A DNA stretch of 6,666 nt from CAYJUM01 sp964478915. GTDB taxonomy: Bacteria > Nitrospirota > Nitrospiria > Nitrospirales > Nitrospiraceae. Under the pieces are notes generated by a model. The model worked only from the letters and a program-made list of their open reading frames with translations, was not told the origin of the DNA and did no database searches. Position numbers and translations under genes: made by a program. The stretch lies in the NCBI GenBank assembly GCA_964478915.1, contig CAYZKG010000138.1:1-6666 (forward strand). The letters run 5' to 3'. This document shows positions 1 through 5,321 of this stretch, piece after piece. Each line of letters starts with the position of its first letter. Within the stretch, counting starts at the first letter, position 1.

Positions 1-135
1 GTCGAGATCAACGGGAAGATGCTCGCCGACGTGAGCGGGGATGAGGTCGAGGCCTTCCTGGTTTCGGCGGGGCTGGTGAAGAAGTCGGACGCCGACGCCT
101 CGGCGCCGACCAATCAGGCCTGCAGCACGCACTGA
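1..135 (+). CDS. 3' end of an unidentified protein gene (partial)
   Basis: Frame 1 is open from the first base of the window to a TGA at 133-135, giving the last 44 residues of a protein. The fragment begins VEINGKMLADVSGDEVEAFL and ends NQACSTH. The third codon positions are rich in G and C, as in the neighbouring genes, which supports real coding. The pattern of a short beta strand (VEING), then an acidic helix (GDEVEAFLVSAG) and a polar tail with one cysteine faintly recalls the C-terminal end of thioredoxin-fold ferredoxins, but the cysteine motif region lies outside the window, so I do not assign a family. It converges on the tryptophanase gene with a 67-base gap and is therefore not part of either cluster described here. 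Confidence 0.6.
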   Translation, partial: VEINGKMLADVSGDEVEAFLVSAGLVKKSDADASAPTNQACSTH

Positions 136-202
136 TCTCGACCGGCGAGTCCACGTCGTTGGAGGGCAGAACTCGGCTAAACGGGGCCGGCAGAGCGGCC
201 TG
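136..202. other. Convergent intergenic gap with a short GC hairpin
   Basis: These 67 bases separate two convergent genes. They contain an inverted repeat GGCCG (185-189), a six-base loop, and CGGCC (196-200), just beyond the stop codon of the leftward lyase gene, plus a weak CTCG/CGAG pair at 137-149. Neither is followed by a run of T on the relevant strand, so a classical intrinsic terminator is not supported. The 185-200 hairpin could still slow transcription or protect the 3' end of the leftward transcript. Confidence 0.35.
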
Positions 203-1600
203 TCAGGCGGACATGCGCCGAGAGAGCGGAAGCTCTTCAAAGCGGCAGGTGAAGTGGCGCAGCACCGGGGCTTCGTAAGTCATGCGGAGCCCGGCGATCG
301 TCTCGCGTCGCTGATACAGCTCGATGATGGACTCAGCCACATACGTGATCTGCATGTTCGTATAGACCCGCCGCGGGATTGCCAGACGGACCATTTCCAG
401 TTCGGGATGAACCGTCCGGCCGGTGGCCTGGTCCTTCCGTCCGAACATCACCGTGCCGATCTCCACCCCGCGGATGCCGTATTCCCGGTACAGGGCGACC
501 GCCAAGGCCTGAGCCGGAAATTCCTCTTGGGAAAGGTGCGACATGAATGCCTTGGCATTCACATACACCGCGTGCCCACCCACGGGCTTCAAGATGGGGA
601 CACCGGCCTTGTCCAGCAGCTCGCCGAGATACCGGACCTGGCCGATCCGGAACCGCAGATAGTCCTCGTCCAGCACCTCGGTGAGCCCCCGGGCCATCGC
701 TTCGAGATCACGGCCGGCTAGCCCACCGTACGTCGGAAATCCCTCCACCAGAATCAGCATGTTGGTAATGTCCTGCGCCCAGGCCTCCTGTTTGAGGCTG
801 AGGAATCCGCCGATGTTGACCAGTCCGTCCTTCTTCGCCGACATGGTACACCCGTCGCCGTAGCTGAACAGCTCGCGCGCGATCTCGATGATCGCTTTGC
901 CGGCATAGCCCGACTCCCGCTCTTTAATGAAGTAGCAGTTTTCGGCGAACCGGCAGGCGTCGAAGAACAGCGGGATGCCGTAGCGACCCAACAGCGCGCT
1001 GGTCTGGCGGATATTCCCCATGGACACCGGCTGGCCTCCGCCGCTGTTGTTCGTGATGGTGAGCATCACGAGCGGAATGCGCTCGCGCCCCACCCGGTTG
1101 ATGAGGTCCTCCAGCTTCACCAGATCCATGTCGCCCTTGAACGGAATCTCGCAGTGCGGGTCGTAGGCCTCCTTGATGACGAGATCGACCGCCTCGGCCT
1201 TTTGATGCTCCACGTTGGCCCGGGTGGTGTCGAAATGAATATTGTTCGGGACGCACATCCCGGGCTTGACGACGGTCGAGAACAGGAGATTCTCGGCCAT
1301 CCGGCCCTGGTGCGTCGGGATCACGTACCGGTAGCCGAAGATCGACCGGACCGCCGCTTCGAAGTGATAATAGTTCTTGCTGCCGGCATAGGATTCGTCG
1401 CCGAGCATCAAGCCGGCCCACTGATTGTCGCTCATTGCGGAGGTCCCGCTGTCGGTCAAGAGGTCCACGTAGACGCTGTCGGCGGGCACATGAAACAAGT
1501 TATAGCCGGCTTGCCGGAGGAGCCGATCGCGTTCTTCGCGCGTCGTCCGTCGGATCGGCTCGACCACTTTGATCTTGAACGGCTCGGACGGGAACCTCAT
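203..1600 (-). CDS. tnaA: Tryptophanase (tryptophan indole-lyase), PLP beta-eliminating lyase
   Basis: This 465-residue cytoplasmic PLP enzyme of the tryptophanase/tyrosine phenol-lyase family would split L-tryptophan into indole, pyruvate and ammonia. Family motifs are intact: DLLTDSGT (46-53), DESYAGS with Tyr71, PTHQGR with Arg100, NNSGGGQP (184-191), FFDACRFAEN with Asp214 and Arg217, MSAKKDG with the PLP lysine Lys257, and RLAIPRR near 405-411. Residue numbers run parallel to Citrobacter tyrosine phenol-lyase (456 aa), lacking the insert of the E. coli tryptophanase, but the three specificity positions are of tryptophanase type: Asp124 (Thr in phenol-lyase), Ile381 (Arg in phenol-lyase) and His449 (Phe in phenol-lyase). 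I therefore favour tryptophanase over phenol-lyase; these comparisons are from memory of the families. The ATG overlaps the stop of the upstream regulator gene as ATGA, indicating translational coupling. It is the last gene of the leftward cluster. Confidence 0.88.
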   Translation of the reverse strand: MRFPSEPFKIKVVEPIRRTTREERDRLLRQAGYNLFHVPADSVYVDLLTDSGTSAMSDNQWAGLMLGDESYAGSKNYYHFEAAVRSIFGYRYVIPTHQGRMAENLLFSTVVKPGMCVPNNIHFDTTRANVEHQKAEAVDLVIKEAYDPHCEIPFKGDMDLVKLEDLINRVGRERIPLVMLTITNNSGGGQPVSMGNIRQTSALLGRYGIPLFFDACRFAENCYFIKERESGYAGKAIIEIARELFSYGDGCTMSAKKDGLVNIGGFLSLKQEAWAQDITNMLILVEGFPTYGGLAGRDLEAMARGLTEVLDEDYLRFRIGQVRYLGELLDKAGVPILKPVGGHAVYVNAKAFMSHLSQEEFPAQALAVALYREYGIRGVEIGTVMFGRKDQATGRTVHPELEMVRLAIPRRVYTNMQITYVAESIIELYQRRETIAGLRMTYEAPVLRHFTCRFEELPLSRRMSA

Positions 1601-2592
1601 GAGACCATCCCCCCGATCCTCTTGACCTGCGCTTGGAAGGGCTTCGCTCCCTCGTACTCGAAGACGTACCGGGTCATGTCAAAGAGCGGGGCCGGGTTCA
1701 GCTCCCGGATCAGTTCCGGTTTCCAGGTGATCTGAAGCTGATTGATCATGGTGATGGGTGTGGGCTTGCCGAGCATGCCGAGCGGGACTGTTCCGTAAGA
1801 CTGGGAGAAGATCAGGATCTCCCCGTCGAACATGGCGGCGTTGAGATCCTGGGCAGCCCCGTGCTTCTTGAAATCCTCTTCCAGACGCTGAAACGCCGGC
1901 GAGCGGCTCAGCTCCTCACGGAAGGCGTAATAGATCTTGATCCCGGCCCGGTGCTGATCGCCCATGATCTCCACGGCGTCCGCCACCAAGGCCGGCCGGC
2001 GCATCTGCTCCTGGGTGAGAATCAGCAGGCGCCGGATGGCCACCTTGCGCCGGACGGCCTGCTGGTTGGCCAACAGGTAATTGGGATACAGCGCCTCCCC
2101 TTTCTTCCAGATGTTCCATCGCTCCATGATGGCATCCACGGATCGCTCGGCTGTTTCCATCAGCCGCACGGCCTCGGCGTTCGCGGCGGCGCCCTCGTAA
2201 GTCAGCGTCTGGGACTCGAGTTGCCGCAGCTCCCGTCCGATCGCCTCCACTTTTCGCGGGATGTACTGGGGGCTCTTGGGGACATTCAGCATCACATCCA
2301 CGGCGGTCAGGGCCAGCGTCCAATATTCCTTGGCCTGCGCGGGAGCTTTGTCCTTCTGCGCGATCAGGAGCAGCTCGACGGGATTTTTATCCAGCAGCTC
2401 CGCGATCCGGATGCAGAGCTCCGGCTTCGGCACCTTGAGGCCCCGGCGAATAAGATTGGCTTCGGGCTGGGCGATGCCCAGCTTCTCCGCCAGGGCATAG
2501 TCGCTGGTCAGCTGGTATCGATTCTTGAGCGCCTCGATGTAGCGAGCGATCTCGGACACCCTTATCCTCGGCTCGGACGGCCCGATCGTCAC
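1597..2592 (-). CDS. Cro/CI-type HTH regulator with unrecognised C-terminal domain
   Basis: A 331-residue predicted DNA-binding protein. Residues about 13-75 form a lambda-repressor-like helix-turn-helix: YIEALKNRYQLTSDYALAEK leads into a turn at LGIAQPEA, a recognition-helix region around 44-52, and a final IAELLDKNPVELLL helix, as in phage-type Cro/CI proteins. Residues about 85-165 look mainly helical. Residues about 175-310 alternate strands and helices (IRRLLILTQEQM, GDQHRAGIKIYYAF, DLNAAMFDGEILIFS, TRYVFEYEG), which resembles the phospholipase-D-like sensor regions attached to some regulators, though no HxK motif is seen; this is inference only. The start is GTG at 2592, supported by AGGGAG five bases upstream; that site overlaps the stop of the diiron oxidase gene, nine bases away. 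It overlaps tnaA by four bases. Placed between two metabolic enzymes, it probably controls one or both clusters. Confidence 0.8.
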   Translation of the reverse strand: MTIGPSEPRIRVSEIARYIEALKNRYQLTSDYALAEKLGIAQPEANLIRRGLKVPKPELCIRIAELLDKNPVELLLIAQKDKAPAQAKEYWTLALTAVDVMLNVPKSPQYIPRKVEAIGRELRQLESQTLTYEGAAANAEAVRLMETAERSVDAIMERWNIWKKGEALYPNYLLANQQAVRRKVAIRRLLILTQEQMRRPALVADAVEIMGDQHRAGIKIYYAFREELSRSPAFQRLEEDFKKHGAAQDLNAAMFDGEILIFSQSYGTVPLGMLGKPTPITMINQLQITWKPELIRELNPAPLFDMTRYVFEYEGAKPFQAQVKRIGGMVS

Positions 2593-2597
2593 ACAGT

Positions 2598-2603
2598 CTC
2601 CCT
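2598..2603 (-). promoter_or_regulatory. Ribosome binding site fixing a GTG start
   Basis: On the minus strand AGGGAG lies five bases before the GTG at 2592 and runs into the TAG stop codon (2602-2604) of the upstream gene. No in-frame ATG with a comparable site is seen nearby, so this decides the start of the regulator and suggests its translation is coupled to the preceding gene. Confidence 0.6.
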
Positions 2604-3312
2604 ATCCTGAGATCGCGCTGACCTTCATCTTTTCCAGCCCCATCCAAAAGCCTTCCAGATAGTCCAGGACGGCCTTCGTGCCCCGTCGGAAGTCGTCCCG
2701 TTCCTGTTTGGACATCCTGTGAGCGCTCCCCGCTCCTTCCATGACCGCGACCGCTTTCTCCATGGCGTCCTCATGCGTCGACTCCAGTTCGCGGTGGAAG
2801 GCGAAATATGTCATGTCCATGTTCGGGTACCGCTCTTCCCGCAAGCGCTGAAGACCGGGGATCAGGTGGTCCCACATGGTGATCGCCATGTTCTCGAGAC
2901 CGAAAGACGCGCCCAAGGCCGTAGCATGGTTGCCGCTGCTGTAGAGCTGTTCCATGCCGTCGATATAGGCGCGCGTGGAAGGCAGCATGGGACGGGTCAT
3001 CGCCTCATGGACATCGACGCCGACCGACCTGAGGAAATCCCGGTAGAGCAGTTCGTGCCTATTTTTCGTGTGGCCGCTGCCCAACTCCGAGTACAGCACG
3101 GTGGTCAACTCGTCGGCGACCGCCTCATCTTCGGTATTGACGAGCTGGGACACCAGGATCTTCGGAAAAAATCGCGCAAAGTTGTAGAACTCGACCGCGA
3201 ATTCGCGGAACTCTTCCTCGGTGAGCTGGCCGGTCTTGAAGCGGTCGAGATACGGATTATTGATGGCGCCATGATGAAGGACATACTGCCGCATTTCTTC
3301 GTAGAACGTCAT
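2602..3312 (-). CDS. Heme-oxygenase-like diiron oxidase (CADD/PqqC-like, HDO superfamily)
   Basis: A 236-residue all-helical protein of the TenA/PqqC/CADD fold, with no signal peptide, so probably cytoplasmic. The N-terminal pattern (YLDRF, G28QLTEEEF, then EFYNFARFFPKIL) matches CADD and PqqC relatives. A complete six-ligand diiron set can be placed: Glu76 and His86 (E-x9-H, the spacing of BesC and SznF), Glu140 (FGLEN), then His173, Glu177 and His180 in FHRELESTHED, the H-x3-E/D-x2-H motif. Chlamydial CADD uses Glu142, His174, Asp178 and His181 at nearly the same positions. Family members use O2 for N-oxygenation, C-C cleavage or, in CADD, conversion of a self-derived tyrosine to p-aminobenzoate. 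In an ungapped match to CADD as I remember it, Tyr21 is one position off the sacrificial Tyr27, so pABA synthesis cannot be assumed. It is first in the leftward cluster, with a strong AAGGAGG site five bases upstream of ATG. The substrate is unknown. Confidence 0.82.
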   Translation of the reverse strand: MTFYEEMRQYVLHHGAINNPYLDRFKTGQLTEEEFREFAVEFYNFARFFPKILVSQLVNTEDEAVADELTTVLYSELGSGHTKNRHELLYRDFLRSVGVDVHEAMTRPMLPSTRAYIDGMEQLYSSGNHATALGASFGLENMAITMWDHLIPGLQRLREERYPNMDMTYFAFHRELESTHEDAMEKAVAVMEGAGSAHRMSKQERDDFRRGTKAVLDYLEGFWMGLEKMKVSAISG

Positions 3313-3317
3313 GGGGG

Positions 3318-3324
3318 CCTCCTT
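3318..3324 (-). promoter_or_regulatory. Strong ribosome binding site of the diiron oxidase gene
   Basis: The minus strand reads AAGGAGG, a near-perfect anti-16S complement, five bases before the ATG at 3312. It firmly supports this start and suggests the first gene of the leftward cluster is well translated. Confidence 0.75.
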
Positions 3325-3410
3325 GTTGCCTGGCCGCAGCTCAAACTCTACGGAGCAATGATATTACTTTCATATCGTTTACACAAGCTCGAACTGAAAA
3401 TTATTTAAAT

Positions 3411-3416
3411 AGTATA
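3411..3416 (-). promoter_or_regulatory. Possible -10 element for the leftward cluster
   Basis: The minus strand reads TATACT here, five of six matches to the sigma-70 -10 consensus. It would start transcription near 3404, leaving a leader of roughly 90 bases before the diiron oxidase gene. No good -35 sits 16-18 bases upstream, and a TATAAT on the plus strand overlaps it, so this is tentative. Confidence 0.3.
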
Positions 3417-3481
3417 ATCAATATGATCCATGTACTCTTGTCATGGGGACTCCGTATTTTGATGAAAATATTCTCTCAAAA

Positions 3482-3500
3482 CAATATAAATTTTATATTG
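3482..3500. repeat. Perfect 9-1-9 inverted repeat, candidate operator
   Basis: The bases CAATATAAATTTTATATTG form two nine-base arms that are exact reverse complements around a single T. The right arm overlaps the TTG of the proposed -35 of the rightward promoter. A dimeric helix-turn-helix protein bound here would block RNA polymerase. The CAATAT half-element also appears at 3419-3424. The obvious local candidate to bind it is the Cro/CI-type protein encoded at 1597-2592; that link is inference. Confidence 0.55.
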
Positions 3501-3525
3501 CATGATGCATTGAATTTGTTATACT
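3498..3525 (+). promoter_or_regulatory. Sigma-70-like promoter of the rightward cluster
   Basis: A -10 element TATACT (3520-3525) lies 16 bases after TTGCAT (3498-3503), a weak -35. Transcription would start near 3532, giving a leader of about 57 bases before the ATG at 3589. The poor -35 overlapped by an inverted repeat is the arrangement expected of a regulated promoter. Confidence 0.5.
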
Positions 3526-3575
3526 GAACCCACAGTACAGCTCGACGGGACAAGCCGGTTCCACCGATCAACTGC

Positions 3576-3581
3576 AGGGGG
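3576..3581 (+). promoter_or_regulatory. Ribosome binding site of the VOC dioxygenase gene
   Basis: AGGGGG followed by AA lies seven bases before the ATG at 3589 and supports that start for the first gene of the rightward cluster. Confidence 0.6.
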
Positions 3582-3588
3582 AACAGCC

Positions 3589-4170
3589 ATGGAAGACTTA
3601 CTGGGGATCGATCACATTACCCTGTGCGTCAAAGACCTGAAGGCCGCCGAATACCTGTTCACCAAGGTGTTGGGATTCGACGTGATCTGGTCAGCGCGGG
3701 ATGTCGGAACGGACAAATCCAGCATGGACACGATCGTGGTCCAGAGGGGCAAGACCAAGGTGGCGCTCATGCAGGGCCGGGACAAGGCGGTGAAATCCCA
3801 GATCACCGAGTTCATTGAAAAATACGGCCAGACCGTGCAGCATGTGGCCATCGAGGTGGACGACATCGAGGCGGTGTGTCGGGAGTGGGAAGAGCGGGGC
3901 GTGCGGTTCACCGGCGCGCTGAAAGAAGGGAGGGACGGCTTCGGGCCTCTCAAGCAGCGGTTCACGTACCCGTTGTTCCCCGGGAGCGGGATTTTCCTGG
4001 AACTGACCCAACGGCAACACGGCCAGGAACAATCGAGAACCTTCGTCAGGAGAAGCGTCGAGGAGCTATACAAAGACATTGAACGGGACCAGCTCGACGG
4101 CGTCGAGCAAACAATCATTAATTTTGATACAGTTCCGAGCGAAGACGTGCCTATGCCGCGGGCGTCATAA
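3589..4170 (+). CDS. Single-domain VOC dioxygenase resembling the catalytic half of HPPD
   Basis: A 193-residue vicinal-oxygen-chelate protein with two beta-alpha-beta modules (about 6-62 and 82-140), half the length of 4-hydroxyphenylpyruvate dioxygenase (about 350-400 aa). It matches the C-terminal, iron-binding half: IDHITL gives His9, KSQITEFIEKYG parallels the SQIxEYL segment with Gln71, VQHVAIEVDDIEA gives Gln84 and His85, and GIFLELTQR gives Glu138. The facial triad His9/His85/Glu138 is thus complete, and the two substrate-contacting glutamines of HPPD are kept. The HPPD NEP motif is absent (MQGRDK instead), and the GFG-GNF loop is replaced, although the terminal helix VEELYKDIERDQ is kept. 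Expected chemistry is Fe(II)/O2 oxidation of an arylpyruvate to homogentisate or a relative, supported by the HGD and FAH homologues downstream. A simple glyoxalase-type VOC role is less likely. The next gene starts after 18 bases. Confidence 0.75.
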   Translation: MEDLLGIDHITLCVKDLKAAEYLFTKVLGFDVIWSARDVGTDKSSMDTIVVQRGKTKVALMQGRDKAVKSQITEFIEKYGQTVQHVAIEVDDIEAVCREWEERGVRFTGALKEGRDGFGPLKQRFTYPLFPGSGIFLELTQRQHGQEQSRTFVRRSVEELYKDIERDQLDGVEQTIINFDTVPSEDVPMPRAS

Positions 4171-4177
4171 CACCTGT

Positions 4178-4183
4178 GGAGGT
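4178..4183 (+). promoter_or_regulatory. Ribosome binding site of the homogentisate dioxygenase homologue
   Basis: GGAGGT lies five bases before the ATG at 4189, within the 18-base gap between the two dioxygenase genes. It supports this start and independent initiation inside one transcript. Confidence 0.65.
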
Positions 4184-4188
4184 CTGCC

Positions 4189-5295
4189 ATGTACCTGCTG
4201 AAGAAAGGGACCGCGCCGAACCAGGCTCACGTAGGGATTCCCAAGGAACTGTACGAAGAGGAGCACGGGCGCCACGGGTTCGTCGGCCCGGCCTCGCACC
4301 TGTACCGGCGGCATCCACCGACCGCGTGGGTCCGCATCGAGGGTCCCCTCCGCCCCCGCGCCTTCTCGTGCGCCACCCTCACCACGCCTGATCAGCGCTC
4401 GGCTGACGCCTCGCCGGTGGAAATCCTTCACAGCCTGGACGTTCGGGTCTTTCTGTCGCGGCGCGCCGGGAGCATGCCCTATTTCGTCAGGAACGCGGAC
4501 GGAGATGAGGTGTACTTCGTCCACGAGGGACGAGGAACGTTCGAAACGGATTACGGCGTCCTCCCGTACGAGCCTGGTGACTATGTGGTCATTCCCAAAG
4601 GGACCACGTATCGGATCGTGGTGGAGTCCGGCCCGTCGCTCTTCCTGATCGCCGAATCCCCCGAGCCGGTCGAACTGCCGCAGCGCGGCCTGTTGGGCCA
4701 CCACGCGCTCTTCGATCGCGGCGTCCTGACGGCGCCCGAGCTGAAGCCTGACGCAGGCGGCGACGGCGAGAAAGGCCGTGAGTGGGAGGTCCGGATCAAG
4801 CGCGATGGCCAGTACACCCGCGTCGTGTACCCCTTCTGTCCGCTGGACGTGGTCGGCTGGAAGGGCGACCTGTGGGTCGCCAAGCTCAACGTCCGGGATT
4901 TCCGCCCTGTGACCAGTCCCGGCTACCATCTGCCGCCGAGTGTTCATGCGACATTTCAGGCAGGCGGGCTGCTGGTCTCGACCTTCGCCCCTCGACCGCT
5001 GGAGACTGATCCCCAGGCGCTTCGGGTGCCCTTCTATCATCGGAACATGGATTATGATGAAGTTTTGTTCTACCATCGGGGGAACTTTTTCAGCCGCGCC
5101 AGCATCCAACCGGGAGCCCTCACGCTGCATCCCCAAGGTATCCATCATGGCCCGCAGCCGCAGGCCGTCGAAGCCAGTAAGACCAAGACGCATACGGATG
5201 AGGTGGCGGTGATGCTCGAATCCCGGAGACCGTTGACGGTCCTGCCCGCGCTCGAGCCGGTGGAGCTGAAGGACTACGCGACGAGCTGGAAGTAA
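4189..5295 (+). CDS. hmgA: Homogentisate 1,2-dioxygenase family bicupin
   Basis: A 368-residue Fe(II) ring-cleaving dioxygenase homologue, expected to open homogentisate to maleylacetoacetate in the cytoplasm. Two cupin halves are visible. The N-terminal one (about 95-160, FVRNADGDEVYFVHEGRG, then YEPGDYVVIPKGTTYR) repeats the pattern of the C-terminal one (FYHRNMDYDEVLFYHRGNF, then LTLHPQGIHHGPQP) but has Val100 where the C-terminal cupin has His284, so only the latter should bind iron. By comparison with human HGD, His284, Glu291 and His320 would be the iron ligands (human His335, Glu341, His371), His314 matches His365, and His247 in YHLPPS matches the proposed catalytic His292. The His-to-Glu spacing is one residue longer than in the human enzyme. 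It is shorter than human HGD (445 aa), in the range of compact bacterial relatives. GGAGGT precedes the ATG. A gentisate-type or other substrate remains possible. Confidence 0.82.
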   Translation: MYLLKKGTAPNQAHVGIPKELYEEEHGRHGFVGPASHLYRRHPPTAWVRIEGPLRPRAFSCATLTTPDQRSADASPVEILHSLDVRVFLSRRAGSMPYFVRNADGDEVYFVHEGRGTFETDYGVLPYEPGDYVVIPKGTTYRIVVESGPSLFLIAESPEPVELPQRGLLGHHALFDRGVLTAPELKPDAGGDGEKGREWEVRIKRDGQYTRVVYPFCPLDVVGWKGDLWVAKLNVRDFRPVTSPGYHLPPSVHATFQAGGLLVSTFAPRPLETDPQALRVPFYHRNMDYDEVLFYHRGNFFSRASIQPGALTLHPQGIHHGPQPQAVEASKTKTHTDEVAVMLESRRPLTVLPALEPVELKDYATSWK

Positions 5296-5297
5296 CC

Positions 5298-5313
5298 CTA
5301 GAGCATGCTATAG
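5298..5313. repeat. Imperfect 16-base palindrome in the gap before the FAH-family gene
   Basis: CTAGAGCATGCTATAG pairs at seven of eight positions around its centre, with a perfect eight-base core AGCATGCT at 5302-5309. It fills most of the 26-base gap between the two genes and ends nine bases before the ATG at 5322. It could be an internal operator, a processing hairpin or chance. Confidence 0.3.
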
Positions 5314-5321
5314 GTCATGCC

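Larger units (their letters stand above)
3313..3588. promoter_or_regulatory. AT-rich divergent promoter region
   Basis: The 276 bases between the divergent start codons hold no credible gene. Bases 3361-3540 contain 52 G or C in 180 (29%), against roughly 60% in the flanking genes. The region contains a likely rightward promoter at 3498-3525, a weaker leftward -10 at 3411-3416, a perfect 9-1-9 inverted repeat at 3482-3500, a 5-1-5 repeat at 3499-3509 and a short ATCA/TGAT pair at 3417-3427. The position and low melting composition fit shared control of both clusters. Confidence 0.75.

Noticed and set aside
185..200. GC hairpin after tnaA as an intrinsic terminator
   Set aside because: The stem is only five pairs, and no T run follows on either strand.
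203..1600. Assignment as tyrosine phenol-lyase because of the neighbouring tyrosine-type pathway
   Set aside because: Ile381 replaces the arginine that phenol-lyase uses for the tyrosine ring hydroxyl, and Asp124 and His449 are also of tryptophanase type.
1633..2610. Open frame of 325 codons on the plus strand opposite the HTH regulator
   Set aside because: Antisense shadow of a gene with a clear helix-turn-helix and coupled start; the translation is rich in low-information Leu, Gly, Gln and Arg runs.
2719..3408. Open frame on the plus strand opposite the diiron oxidase gene, reaching into the AT-rich intergenic region
   Set aside because: The opposite frame carries the full diiron ligand pattern and a strong ribosome site; this one has no family motif.
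3413..3418. Consensus TATAAT on the plus strand as the main rightward promoter
   Set aside because: No convincing -35 lies 16-18 bases upstream, and it would give a leader of over 160 bases; the TATACT at 3520-3525 is better placed. It cannot be excluded as a minor start.
3386..3545. AGCTCGA occurring at 3386-3392 and 3539-3545 as a direct-repeat operator
   Set aside because: A seven-base match over this distance is easily due to chance, and nothing else extends it.
4165..5193. Long open frame of 342 codons on the minus strand opposite the HGD homologue
   Set aside because: It lies fully antisense to a gene with clear cupin motifs; its length reflects the high G+C third positions of that gene, and its translation shows no recognisable motif.
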